Source of the DNA: Akkermansia muciniphila
GTDB taxonomy: Bacteria > Verrucomicrobiota > Verrucomicrobiia > Opitutales > UBA953
Reading direction: 5' to 3'
Length of the DNA stretch: 64,000 bases
Assembly (NCBI GenBank): GCA_943331445.1
Contig: CALQLO010000002.1
Coordinates: forward strand, 62,001 to 126,000
Shown here piece by piece: positions 1 through 7,787 of the stretch. Below the pieces are notes generated by a model. It was not told the DNA's origin. It did not search any database and saw nothing but the letters and a program-made list of their open reading frames with translations. The position numbers and the translations under genes are program-made. Numbering within the stretch: the first letter of the stretch is position 1; each line of letters begins with the position of its first letter.

Positions 1-13
1 CCCCTACCTCCCT

Positions 14-1543
14 ATGCAAGAAACTACTGCACCTAATGCGAAGCGCCTACTCTGGGCTGGCTTCATGGCTATCCTTGCGGCCGGCGTCGGCTTCGCCCTC
101 CGTGGCGGCATCTTCGGCGCTTGGGCCTCCGAATACGGCTTTACCGCCACCCAACTGGGTGCGATCGGTGGTGCTGGCTTCTCGGGCTTCTGCTTCGGCA
201 TCATCATCGGCGGCGTCCTGGTCGACAAGTTCGGCTACGGCAAGCTGATCGCCCTCGCCTTCTTAGGTCACCTCATCTCGGCCGTCGTCACCTTCGGTGC
301 CACCACGCCTGCCAACGCGTATGACTTCCTCTATTGGGGCATGTTCATCTTCGCTTACGCTAACGGAACCCTCGAAGCCGTGGCCAATCCGCTGGTCGCC
401 ACGACCTTCCCGCAGAACCGCACGCACTACCTCAACATCCTGCACGCCTCTTGGCCCCTCGGCATGGTGGTCGGCGCCGTCGCCTCGTACTTCCTCGGCT
501 CCGTCCTCCACCTCGGCTGGAAGGGCCAGCTCGCCTTCTACCTCGTCCCGACCGTCGCCTACGCGGTGATGTTCTGGGGTCAGACCTTCCCCAAGTCAGA
601 AGCCGCGCTCAAGGGCGCCAACTTCGGCGAAATGTTCAAGGATGTCGGCCTCCTCGGAGCCGCGGTCGCTTGCTACCTCGTGGCCCTCTTCTTCGGTGGC
701 GCCACCACCGGCTTCATCATCGGCGGCGTGCTGCTCATCGCCGTCGGCTTGATCACCCGCTTCTCTGTCGGCTCCCTCCTCCTGTTCGTGCTCTTCATCA
801 CCCACGCCCTCGTCGGCGCAGTTGAACTTGGCACCGACTCTTGGATCGAAGCTATCACTGGCAACCTCTTCACCGCCGACCAAGGCAAGACGCTCTTCAT
901 CTGGACGTCCGCCATCATGTTCGGCCTGCGCTTCTGCGCTGAGTTCATCGAGAAGAAGGTCGGCTCCCCGATCGGCTTGCTCGTCGGCGCGGCCGTGCTC
1001 GCCGTCGTCGGCCTGCGCCTCGCCTCGGGCATGGACTCCTTCGTCGTGGCCCTCATCGCCCTCGGCATCTACGCCCTCGGCAAGACGTTCTTCTGGCCCA
1101 CCATGCTCGCCGTCATCGGCGATCGCTTCCCGCGTTCGGGTGCCGTCGCGATGTCCATCATGGGTGGTATCGGCATGCTCTCCGCTGGCCTGATCGGTGG
1201 CCCCGGCCTCGGCTACGCCAAGGACCGCTACACCGCTGAAGCCCTCCAGAAAGACGCCCCTGCTGCCTACGCTTCGGCCAAGGCTACTGGTGAGTCGAAG
1301 TTCCTCTTCCTCGCGCCCGTGACCGCTGTGGACGGCACTAAGCTCGAAGCCGCCAAGAAAGCTGGCGATAAGGGTGACGCCAACCAGAAGGCCATCGTCG
1401 CCGCCAACCAGGCCGGTGACCGCGCCACGCTGAAGGCTGACTCCTTCATCCCCCTCGTCATGGCCGGAATCTACCTCCTATTGCTCTTCTACTTCAAGAG
1501 CATCGGCGGCTACCGCGCCCTGAAGATCGAAGAGCAGGTCTAA
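14..1543 (+). CDS. MFS transporter, substrate unknown
   Basis: Inner-membrane carrier of the major facilitator superfamily, 509 residues. About twelve hydrophobic helices can be read. The loop [12 protein letters not shown] (about residues 66-77) sits where MFS motif A (G-x3-D-x2-G) belongs. A polar Ala/Lys-rich stretch of about 80 residues (roughly 398-476) precedes the last helix [17 protein letters not shown]; such an insertion is not part of a minimal MFS fold and is probably an extracytoplasmic loop. The ATG at 14 is the first start in the frame. The next gene is a sugar-type oxidoreductase, so uptake of a sugar or sugar acid is a reasonable inference, but nothing in the sequence fixes the substrate. 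A strong terminator follows the stop. Confidence 0.85.
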   Translation: MQETTAPNAKRLLWAGFMAILAAGVGFALRGGIFGAWASEYGFTATQLGAIGGAGFSGFCFGIIIGGVLVDKFGYGKLIALAFLGHLISAVVTFGATTPANAYDFLYWGMFIFAYANGTLEAVANPLVATTFPQNRTHYLNILHASWPLGMVVGAVASYFLGSVLHLGWKGQLAFYLVPTVAYAVMFWGQTFPKSEAALKGANFGEMFKDVGLLGAAVACYLVALFFGGATTGFIIGGVLLIAVGLITRFSVGSLLLFVLFITHALVGAVELGTDSWIEAITGNLFTADQGKTLFIWTSAIMFGLRFCAEFIEKKVGSPIGLLVGAAVLAVVGLRLASGMDSFVVALIALGIYALGKTFFWPTMLAVIGDRFPRSGAVAMSIMGGIGMLSAGLIGGPGLGYAKDRYTAEALQKDAPAAYASAKATGESKFLFLAPVTAVDGTKLEAAKKAGDKGDANQKAIVAANQAGDRATLKADSFIPLVMAGIYLLLLFYFKSIGGYRALKIEEQV

Positions 1544-1567
1544 GTTCCTGCCCTCGCTATGAAGCTG

Positions 1568-1599
1568 AAGGCCGCCCACCCGGGCGGCCTTCTTCATTT
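1568..1599 (+). terminator. Rho-independent terminator after the MFS gene
   Basis: A perfect 10-bp stem (AAGGCCGCCC at 1568-1577 with GGGCGGCCTT at 1582-1591) closes a 4-nt loop and is followed by the T-rich TTCTTCATTT. It lies 24 nt after the stop of the MFS gene and separates it from the oxidoreductase gene. Confidence 0.8.
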
Positions 1600-1686
1600 G
1601 GTAGGTTGGCGAACAATTTCCGTCGGTTTCATCCTAGCAAATCGGCTTCCGTCCCGTGGCCCGTTCGGGCTGAATGGGTCACCCCT

Positions 1687-2814
1687 ATGAGTACGAAGAA
1701 AATCCGCATCGCCCTCGCCGGTCTCGGCTTCGGCGCCGAATTCATCCCGATCTACCTCGCGCACCCGAACGCGGAGATCGCCGCGATCTGCCAGCGCAAC
1801 CCCGCCAAGCTGAAAGAGATCGGCGACCGCTACGGCATCGCGAAGCGCTACACGGATTTCGATGCGCTACTGAAGGACCCGGACATTGACGCGATTCACA
1901 TCAACACACCCATCCCGGACCACGGCCGCCAATCCATCGCCGCCCTCAAGGCTGGCAAGCACGTGGCTTGCACGGTGCCGATGGCGACCTCGATGGCGGA
2001 GTGCGAAGAGATTGTGAAATTGGTGAAGGCCACGGGCCTGCGCTACATGATGATGGAGACGGTCGTCTACGCCCGTGAATTCCTCTTCGTGAAGGAGCTC
2101 TACGATAACGGCGAACTCGGTCGCCTGCAGTTCCTCCAGGCCTCGCACCAACAAGACATGGAAGGCTGGCCCGGCTACTGGCCCGGCCTCCCGCCGATGT
2201 ACTACGCCACGCACTGCGTTGGCCCCATGCTCGCCCTCACGCAGGCCTCCGCCGAATACGTCTCCTGCTTCGGCTCCGGCCGCATCGCCGAGGACATGAT
2301 CCCGATCTACAACTCGCCGTTCGCCGTCGAGACCGCGCATATCAAGTTCCATAAGTCCGACGTATCCGCGCGTATCATCCGCTCGCTCTTCGATACCGCT
2401 CGCCAATATCGCGAATCGATCGATGTCTACGGTTCGAAAAAATCCTTCGAGTGGCCGCTCGTCGAAGGCGAAGAGCCGGTCATCCACACGGCGAAAAAGG
2501 CCGAGCCGGAGATTCCGCAGAAAGTCAAAGTGCCGGACTATGCGCATCGCCTCCCGAAGGAGATTCAGCGCTTCACGACCAAGGGCGTCTATGGTGAAGG
2601 GGAAGATCACCTTTCCTTCACGCAAGGCGGCGGCCACGGCGGCTCGCACCCGCACCTTGCGAACGAGTTCATCCAAGCCTTGCTCGCCGGACGCGAACCG
2701 TTCCCAAATGCCGTGCAATCCGCCAACTGGACCTGCACCGGCATCCTCGCCCACGAATCCGCCATGGCCGGCGGCGAGATCCGCAAACTCCCCGCGTTTA
2801 CGTTGCCCGGCTGA
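1687..2814 (+). CDS. Gfo/Idh/MocA-family NAD(P)-dependent oxidoreductase
   Basis: Predicted NAD(P)-dependent dehydrogenase of 375 residues acting on a sugar, inositol or similar polyol. The N-terminal Rossmann fold starts IALAGLGFGAEF with the expected Gly pattern. The middle and C-terminal part, with NSPFAVETAH and the Gly/His-rich GGGHGGSHPHL near the end, matches the family's substrate domain. The family's catalytic E-K-P after GKHV is replaced by T-V-P at residues 96-98, so the usual Lys is missing; PVC bacteria have many divergent members and the activity may differ. The frame is open from 1606, but the stretch before ATG 1687 does not resemble the family, so 1687 is preferred. No signal peptide, so cytoplasmic. 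Confidence 0.88.
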   Translation: MSTKKIRIALAGLGFGAEFIPIYLAHPNAEIAAICQRNPAKLKEIGDRYGIAKRYTDFDALLKDPDIDAIHINTPIPDHGRQSIAALKAGKHVACTVPMATSMAECEEIVKLVKATGLRYMMMETVVYAREFLFVKELYDNGELGRLQFLQASHQQDMEGWPGYWPGLPPMYYATHCVGPMLALTQASAEYVSCFGSGRIAEDMIPIYNSPFAVETAHIKFHKSDVSARIIRSLFDTARQYRESIDVYGSKKSFEWPLVEGEEPVIHTAKKAEPEIPQKVKVPDYAHRLPKEIQRFTTKGVYGEGEDHLSFTQGGGHGGSHPHLANEFIQALLAGREPFPNAVQSANWTCTGILAHESAMAGGEIRKLPAFTLPG

Positions 2815-2838
2815 GCGCAGCTCAACCGCGAGTCAGCA

Positions 2839-2870
2839 GGTAGGGACAGCACCACGTGCTGTCCTTTTTT
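2839..2870 (+). terminator. GGTAG hairpin repeat acting as terminator (copy 1)
   Basis: Fixed design: GGTAG (2839-2843), stem GGACAGCAC (2844-2852), loop CAC, stem GTGCTGTCC (2856-2864), perfect 9 bp. Six T residues follow (2865-2870), so this copy has every feature of an intrinsic terminator for the oxidoreductase gene, which stops 24 nt upstream. It is one of a family of similar elements in the window. Confidence 0.8.
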
Positions 2871-2885
2871 GTGCCCGTGTATCGA

Positions 2886-2911
2886 GGTAGGGTCGGGACC
2901 GCGTGCTGCCC
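2886..2911 (+). repeat. GGTAG hairpin repeat, decayed copy
   Basis: GGTAG, then GGTCGGGAC, loop CGC, then GTGCTGCCC. Spacing is the same as in the other copies but the arms pair poorly, so it looks like a decayed or hybrid member. It lies 21 nt after copy 1. Confidence 0.6.
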
Positions 2912-2958
2912 TCGCGGCTTCGCAGCCGTTCACCCTGCCAGCAGTTCCCCATCTCTCC

Positions 2959-2986
2959 CGATACTCCATACTCGATACTCCATACT
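2959..2986 (+). repeat. Tandem 14-bp repeat, ATACTCCATACTC family
   Basis: Two perfect head-to-tail copies of CGATACTCCATACT (2959-2972 and 2973-2986). A related, slightly diverged copy lies in the opposite orientation at 7745-7774 after tRNA-Ser. The tract lies in the leader between the oxidoreductase gene and the next gene. Confidence 0.7.
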
Positions 2987-3006
2987 CTCACGCATATCTT
3001 ACTCCC

Positions 3007-4053
3007 GTGCCACGGCTCCTCTCCACCCTTCTCCTCCTGCCCCTCTCGCTCCTCGCCGCGGAACGCCCCTCGGTCGGCGCGATTCGCTGGGATGCTTGGA
3101 GTGGTGGCGGCGTGACCGAACAGGTCGAGCAGACGCTCAGCCCAGAGAAGTATCGCTTCCGACTACCGTGGTTCGCGGTGGTCGACACGGCCGGCCGTGC
3201 AGATATCAAGGGCGCCGCTGATGGCGTCATGGAGCAGGAGATTGCCTATGCGAAAAGTGCGGGGCTGGATTACTGGGCGTTCCTCACCTACCCGGAAGCC
3301 GACTCCATGAGCTCGGCCCTCGCACGCTATCTCCGCAGCCCGAAACGTACTGACCTCGGCTTCTGCCTCATCCTACATCAAACGCTTTCCGTGCCGGCTC
3401 CGCGCTGGCCAGCCGAACGCAATCGTGTGGTGAAGTTGATGCAGGAGCCAGGCTATCAGAAAACGCACGGGCGCCCACTCGTCTATACCTTCGACGTGAA
3501 GACGGAGCAGCCGACGATTAAACAACGCTTCGAAGAACTCCGCGCCGCGGCGAAGGTCGCCGGCCTTGATCCGTATTTCGTGTACATGGGTTGGAATCCG
3601 GCCCGCGACTACCAAGCCCACGCCAGTGAAGGTTTCGCTGCGGTCTCCGCCTACGCCCACCCAGGCACTGAGCCAGTCTTCGCAAAGTATCTCGCCGCCT
3701 TCGAGCAACACGCTTGGTCGAGTGCGCTCGCGAACAAAATTCCTTACGCACCGCTCGTCACCACGGGCTGGGATAAGCGCCCGCGCCAGGACCATCCGGT
3801 CTCGTGGGAAAAGAACGCTGGCTACGCCAACCAGAAGACATTCCCCGCCACCGCCACGCCGGGTGAGATCGCCGCACATCTTGGTCGAGCGCTCACCTTC
3901 GTGAAAGCGCATCCGGACATCTGCCCAGCTAACACCGTCATCATCTACGCGTGGAACGAGCACGACGAAGGTGGCTGGCTCTGCCCTACTTGGACGCCCT
4001 CTGGCAAGGCCGACACCTCCCGCCTCGACGCCATTCGAACTGTCTTGAGGTAG
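3007..4053 (+). CDS. Exported glycoside hydrolase family 71/99-like (WbsX-like) protein
   Basis: Predicted exported carbohydrate-active protein, 348 residues. The proposed GTG start gives a clean signal peptide (PRLLSTLLLLPLSLLAA, cleaved before ERP). The frame is open from ATG 2869, but that start would translate the repeats upstream, so it is rejected. The body reads like the TIM-barrel GH99/WbsX group: GLDYWAFLTYP early, GFAAVSAYAHPG in the middle and, near the C-terminus, IYAWNEHDEGGW, matching the W-N-E...E-G-G signature. Related enzymes act on mannans or other polysaccharides; the substrate here is unknown. The TAG stop lies inside the GGTAG of the following hairpin repeat, so the repeat supplies the end of the gene. 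Confidence 0.75.
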   Translation: MPRLLSTLLLLPLSLLAAERPSVGAIRWDAWSGGGVTEQVEQTLSPEKYRFRLPWFAVVDTAGRADIKGAADGVMEQEIAYAKSAGLDYWAFLTYPEADSMSSALARYLRSPKRTDLGFCLILHQTLSVPAPRWPAERNRVVKLMQEPGYQKTHGRPLVYTFDVKTEQPTIKQRFEELRAAAKVAGLDPYFVYMGWNPARDYQAHASEGFAAVSAYAHPGTEPVFAKYLAAFEQHAWSSALANKIPYAPLVTTGWDKRPRQDHPVSWEKNAGYANQKTFPATATPGEIAAHLGRALTFVKAHPDICPANTVIIYAWNEHDEGGWLCPTWTPSGKADTSRLDAIRTVLR

Positions 4054-4074
4054 GGGCAGCACCGCGTGCTGCCC
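4049..4074 (+). repeat. GGTAG hairpin repeat overlapping a stop codon
   Basis: GGTAG (4049-4053), stem GGGCAGCAC (4054-4062), loop CGC, stem GTGCTGCCC (4066-4074), perfect 9 bp. The TAG of the repeat (4051-4053) is the stop codon of the GH99-like gene. Unlike copy 1, no T tract follows. Confidence 0.85.
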
Positions 4075-4093
4075 TAGCTGCATCTGTATCTAA

Positions 4094-4119
4094 GGTAGGG
4101 ACGGCTCTCCGAGCCGTCC
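4094..4119 (+). repeat. GGTAG hairpin repeat
   Basis: GGTAG, stem GGACGGCTC (4099-4107), loop TCC, stem GAGCCGTCC (4111-4119), perfect 9 bp. It is followed by GTTCGC, a tail shared with the copies at 7472, 35365 and 35545. Confidence 0.85.
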
Positions 4120-4157
4120 GTTCGCCGACAGATCATCCGTACATCACTCAGCTCAAC

Positions 4158-4184
4158 GGCGGGCTCGGAGAGCCACGCCCTAAC
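4158..4184 (-). repeat. GGTAG hairpin repeat, inverted and slightly decayed
   Basis: On the minus strand: GTTAG, GGCGTGGCTC, loop TCC, GAGCCCGCC, then GTTGAGC. It is nearly identical to the copy at 35283, including the one-base bulge in the 5' arm and the GTTGAGC tail. Confidence 0.7.
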
Positions 4185-4278
4185 TCGACACCCAGCCAAT
4201 CATCCGGTCTCCAGTTTCCTTTTGAGCTAAATTGCTCCCCGCACCCGTATCGACGGCTTTTGACGCCGCTTCTTTAAG

Positions 4279-7200
4279 ATGGAACTCCCCCCACCCCTTA
4301 TGGTCATATCTCGCATGCTCCGACTACCCCTGCTCGCAGTGGCCTATCTGGCCGCGCTTCTCGCCTCGTCCCCGCTCCGCGCCGAAACCTTCTGGGTCTG
4401 GGGCGCGAAGAACAACGTCACCAACCAACAGGTCTGGTTCCGCTCCTCCTTTGAGCTGAAGGAAGCCCCAACCAAGGCCCAACTTCAGGCCGTCGCCGAC
4501 AACCACTGCACGGTCTGGCTCAACGGCAAGCAGCTCGGCGGCTCCGATGAATGGCAAGAGCCCTTCGCCGCCGAAGTCAGCGCCGACCTTAAGGCGGGCG
4601 TGAACACGATCGCGATCCTCGGCCGTAACGACGGCGGTATCGCTGCGATGGCCTTCCGTCTTTCCGTCGGCAAGAAGGTGCTCGCCGAATCTGGCGACAA
4701 CTGGAAAACGTCCCTCGCTGATCCCGGCAAAGGCTGGGAAGCCGCCGGCTTCGACGACGCGAAGTGGACCGCCGCGACGATCGTGAAGAAGATGGGCGAA
4801 CAGCCCTGGGGCAATCCGTTCAGCGGCAACAAGCCTCTCGCCAAGGGCGGCAAGCGCACCCCGACCTCTTCGGTCGCTCCCGCCGACGAACTCATCCTCC
4901 TCCCGGGCTTCAAGGCCGAGCTGCTGCACCTCGTCCCGAAGGCGGAACAGGGTACCTGGGTCTCCCTCGCGGTCTCGCCGGAAGGCGACCTCGTCGCCGG
5001 CGACCAAGGCGGCGTGCTCTGGCGCATCTCCCTCAAGGATCCGACGAAGCCCGTCGTGACCAAGATCGACACGAAGGCCTTCGGCTGCCACGGCCTACTC
5101 TTCGCCCACGGCGCGCTCTACGCGTGCGCGAGCGAAAAGGGTAAGGGCGATATCTGGCGCCTGCGCGACACGAAGGGCGACGGCTCCTACGCCGAACAGA
5201 CGCTGATCCGCGCCCTCAAAGGCTCCGGTGAACACGGCCCCCACCAGCTCGTCCTCGACCGCGACGGCTCGATCCTCGTCTTCGGTGGTAACCACACGAA
5301 GCTGCCCGACGACGAGAAGGCGGGCGCTGCGGCCAAGCATTACGATGAAGACGACCTGCTGAAGAAGTTCGAAGACGCCAACGGCCACGCTTCCGGCATC
5401 AAGGCCGTCGGTGGCTGGATCGCCCGCATGGACAAAGACGGCAAGGACTGGGTCCGCGTGACCACCTGCTTCCGCAATCCGTATGACGGCGCGGTCGCTC
5501 CAGACGGTGACATCTTCTCTTATGACTCCGACATGGAGTGGGACATGGGGGCGCCTTGGTATCGCCCGACCCGCATCAACCTCTGCACGCCCGGTGGCGA
5601 ACTCGGTTGGCGCTCTGGTGCCGGCAATAACGCGCAGGCGCTCGTCGACTCCCAGCCTGCGCTCGTCGACATCGGCCCTGGCAGCCCGACGGGTTGCACG
5701 ATGGGCACCGGCGCGAAATTCCCCGCCGCCTATCAGCGCGCGTTCTTCGCCTGCGACTGGACGTACGCCACGCTCTACGCGATCGTGCTCGAACCCGAAG
5801 GTGGCGCCTGGAAGGCCCGCAAGGAAGTCTTCGCCGCAGGCAAGCCGTTCTCCGTCACTGACGCGGTCATCCGCCCGCAGGACGGCCACATGTATGTGAC
5901 CATCGGCGGTCGTGGCGGTCAGTCCGCGCTTTATCGCATCACCTACCAGGGCAAGGAATCCACCGCGCCGGCCGCCTGGTTCACGGCCACGCCTGAACAG
6001 AAGCTCCGCCGCGAACTCGAAGCCTTGCGCGATGTCGCCCCGACCGCCGCCGCCCTCGACAAAGCCTGGCCGCTCATGGGCCACCCCGATCGCTGGGTGC
6101 GCTTCGCCGCCCGCATCGCCGTCGAACACCAGCCGGTCACCAGCTGGCGCGCCCGCGTGAAGGCCGACGCCAACGTCGACCTCGCCATCAACGCCGCTGC
6201 TGCCCTCGCTCGTTGTGGCGAAGCTTCCGACCTGGCGGCCATCGTCGCCGCGGCGGACAGCGCCCTAAAGTCTAAAGACCTCCGCCTGCAACAGGATCGC
6301 CTGCGCGTCTTCCAGATTGCCTTCTCGCGTCGCGGCAAGCCCGACGCTGCCACGGCCAAGCGCCTCGGCAAGGAAGCCGCCGACCGTCTTCCTTCCGGCG
6401 ACAACGCCCTCGACCGCCAGCTCGCGACGGTCGCAATCTTCTTCGAAGAACCCACCGCACCGGCCCGCGTGTTGAAGGCGATGAAGTTCGCGCAGCCCGG
6501 ACCCGCCGTTGTCGCCGATCCAGAAGTGCTCGCCCGCCACCCGGGTTACGCCAAGGCCGCCGCCAACGCGATGGCCGTCACGCCTTCCTCCACGCGTATC
6601 GGCCTCGCGGTCTATCTCTGCCGCGCTACCGTCGGTTGGACGCCGGAACTGCGTAAGGAGTTCTTCGGTTTCCTCGATGGTCTCTCGCAGGCCGAAGGCG
6701 GCCACTCGCTCAAGGGCTTCGTCCGCAACATCCGCAAGGAGTCCCTCGCAGCTGCGCCCGAAGCCGAACGCGCCGCCCTCGAAGAGATCGCTCCCGCCAC
6801 GCCACGTAAGGCCGCTGACCCGATTCCAGCCGCTTCTGGCCCGGGCCGTCTCTGGACGCATGCCGAAGCCCTCAAGGTCTGGGAAACCGCCAAGGCCGAG
6901 AAGTCCTTCGACTTCGCCAATGGCCAGAAGATGTTTGCTGCCGCGCTCTGCTCGCAGTGCCACCGCCTCGGCGACAACGGCGGTGCGCAGGGTCCGGATC
7001 TCTCCGGCCTCGGCGCCCGTACCGCGCCGGCCGACGTCCTGATGAGCGTCATCCAGCCCAGCGCCATCGTCTCCGACCAATACTCGAACTCGATCATCGG
7101 TCGCGTCGACGGCGGCAAGACCATCGGCCGTATCCTCAACGAAGAAGGTGACAAGCTACAGCTTGCGGTCAACCCATTCGACTTCTCGGTGCAGCTCGCG

Positions 7201-7353
7201 GTCAACCGCTCGGATATCCTGAGTATCGATCGATCGCCGGAAAGCCCGATGCCCGTCGGCCTACTCAACTCGCTCAACGCTCAGGAAGTCGCTGACCTCC
7301 TCGCCTACCTCATCTCCGGCGCGAACCCCAAGGACCCGATGTTCGCGAAGTGA
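4279..7353 (+). CDS. Exported dehydrogenase / c-type cytochrome fusion (PVC type)
   Basis: Large periplasmic protein, 1024 residues. Hydrophobic leader MLRLPLLAVAYLAALLASS ends at a likely signal peptidase site (PLRA|ET). Approximate order: jelly-roll-like ligand-binding domain with WVWGAKNN and CTVWLNGKQLGG (about 35-165), a beta-propeller 'membrane-bound dehydrogenase' domain from PADELILLPGFKAELL (about 202-560), an Ala-rich helical HEAT-like region (570-860), and a C-terminal haem-binding domain with CSQCH (about 892-896) and GPDLSGLG. This arrangement is typical of Planctomycetes and Verrucomicrobia; these proteins are thought to oxidise sugars and pass electrons to a cytochrome. ATG 4279 follows an AAG-rich stretch; 4315 is an alternative start that begins directly at the signal peptide. 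Confidence 0.85.
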   Translation: MELPPPLMVISRMLRLPLLAVAYLAALLASSPLRAETFWVWGAKNNVTNQQVWFRSSFELKEAPTKAQLQAVADNHCTVWLNGKQLGGSDEWQEPFAAEVSADLKAGVNTIAILGRNDGGIAAMAFRLSVGKKVLAESGDNWKTSLADPGKGWEAAGFDDAKWTAATIVKKMGEQPWGNPFSGNKPLAKGGKRTPTSSVAPADELILLPGFKAELLHLVPKAEQGTWVSLAVSPEGDLVAGDQGGVLWRISLKDPTKPVVTKIDTKAFGCHGLLFAHGALYACASEKGKGDIWRLRDTKGDGSYAEQTLIRALKGSGEHGPHQLVLDRDGSILVFGGNHTKLPDDEKAGAAAKHYDEDDLLKKFEDANGHASGIKAVGGWIARMDKDGKDWVRVTTCFRNPYDGAVAPDGDIFSYDSDMEWDMGAPWYRPTRINLCTPGGELGWRSGAGNNAQALVDSQPALVDIGPGSPTGCTMGTGAKFPAAYQRAFFACDWTYATLYAIVLEPEGGAWKARKEVFAAGKPFSVTDAVIRPQDGHMYVTIGGRGGQSALYRITYQGKESTAPAAWFTATPEQKLRRELEALRDVAPTAAALDKAWPLMGHPDRWVRFAARIAVEHQPVTSWRARVKADANVDLAINAAAALARCGEASDLAAIVAAADSALKSKDLRLQQDRLRVFQIAFSRRGKPDAATAKRLGKEAADRLPSGDNALDRQLATVAIFFEEPTAPARVLKAMKFAQPGPAVVADPEVLARHPGYAKAAANAMAVTPSSTRIGLAVYLCRATVGWTPELRKEFFGFLDGLSQAEGGHSLKGFVRNIRKESLAAAPEAERAALEEIAPATPRKAADPIPAASGPGRLWTHAEALKVWETAKAEKSFDFANGQKMFAAALCSQCHRLGDNGGAQGPDLSGLGARTAPADVLMSVIQPSAIVSDQYSNSIIGRVDGGKTIGRILNEEGDKLQLAVNPFDFSVQLAVNRSDILSIDRSPESPMPVGLLNSLNAQEVADLLAYLISGANPKDPMFAK

Positions 7354-7365
7354 GCGTCATCCAAA

Positions 7366-7391
7366 GGTAGGGACAGCACCACGTGCTGTCC
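7366..7391 (+). repeat. GGTAG hairpin repeat
   Basis: GGTAG, stem GGACAGCAC (7371-7379), loop CAC, stem GTGCTGTCC (7383-7391), perfect 9 bp, same 26-nt sequence as the copy at 2839. It begins 12 nt after the stop of the cytochrome fusion gene. No T tract follows; a separate terminator comes next. Confidence 0.9.
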
Positions 7392-7397
7392 TATTGA

Positions 7398-7421
7398 GGG
7401 CGGCTTCGGCCGCCCTTTTTT
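7398..7421 (+). terminator. Rho-independent terminator with TTCG loop
   Basis: GGGCGGC (7398-7404), loop TTCG, GCCGCCC (7409-7415), then six T. A classic intrinsic terminator for the cytochrome fusion gene, immediately after a GGTAG repeat. Confidence 0.9.
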
Positions 7422-7436
7422 GTGCCTTCCGCCTTG

Positions 7437-7462
7437 GGTAGGGATGCGATGACATCGCATCC
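7437..7462 (+). repeat. GGTAG hairpin repeat, different stem
   Basis: GGTAG, stem GGATGCGAT (7442-7450), loop GAC, stem ATCGCATCC (7454-7462), perfect 9 bp. The stem differs at most positions from other copies yet pairs perfectly. It is the clearest case of compensatory change in the family. Confidence 0.85.
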
Positions 7463-7471
7463 GCTGTCTCA

Positions 7472-7497
7472 GGTAGGGACGGCTCTCCGAGCCGTCC
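7472..7497 (+). repeat. GGTAG hairpin repeat
   Basis: GGTAG, stem GGACGGCTC (7477-7485), loop TCC, stem GAGCCGTCC (7489-7497), followed by GTTCGCGGACGG. The core is identical to the copy at 4094. Confidence 0.88.
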
Positions 7498-7639
7498 GTT
7501 CGCGGACGGAGATACGGACCACGCTGGTTCTGTGCCACTTAGCCAATGCAAATCCCCCATTACCCCGCCGCTTGTCCGCCCCGCGGCGTTTAATTCTTGC
7601 CCGCAGGCGTTCCAGGGACTTCCTCAACAGTCCTGGTAA

Positions 7640-7727
7640 GGAGGGGTGGCAGAGTGGTCGATTGCGTCTGATTCGAAATCAGATGAACCGCAAGGTTCCG
7701 GGGGTTCGAATCCCTTCCCCTCCGCCA
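7640..7727 (+). tRNA. tRNA-Ser(CGA)
   Basis: Acceptor arms GGAGGGG (7640-7646) and CCCCTCC (7717-7723) pair. The anticodon loop is TTCGAAA within CTGA...TCAG, giving anticodon CGA (reads UCG). The long variable arm GAACCGCAAGGTTC is the class II hallmark, and the T arm is GGGGGTTCGAATCCCT. The discriminator is G and CCA is encoded (7725-7727). The 3' end is repeated downstream at 7881. Confidence 0.95.
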
Positions 7728-7744
7728 GGAAACTTTAACGTACC

Positions 7745-7774
7745 AGAGTATAGAGTCTCGAGTATGGAGTATAG
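7745..7774 (-). repeat. ATACTCCATACTC-family repeat
   Basis: On the minus strand this reads CCTATACTCCATACTCGAG followed by ACTCTATACTC, a diverged version of the tandem 14-bp repeat at 2959-2986. It sits in the spacer between tRNA-Ser and the first hairpin module. Confidence 0.55.
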
Positions 7775-7787
7775 GCACACAAGCCAC

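Noticed and set aside
1867-2754. 295-residue open frame on the minus strand
   Set aside because: Exact antisense of the oxidoreductase gene; Arg/Gly/Ala-rich without any domain, a normal effect of high GC.
2869-3006. Upstream extension of the GH99-like gene from ATG 2869
   Set aside because: It translates a GGTAG repeat and the ATACTC tandem repeat and puts 46 residues before a good signal peptide.
5095-7080. Two long minus-strand frames under the cytochrome fusion gene
   Set aside because: Antisense shadow; the plus-strand protein has clear domains and CxxCH.
2839-7497. GGTAG hairpins considered as a CRISPR array
   Set aside because: Spacing is irregular, strands are mixed, spacers are not uniform and no cas gene is present.
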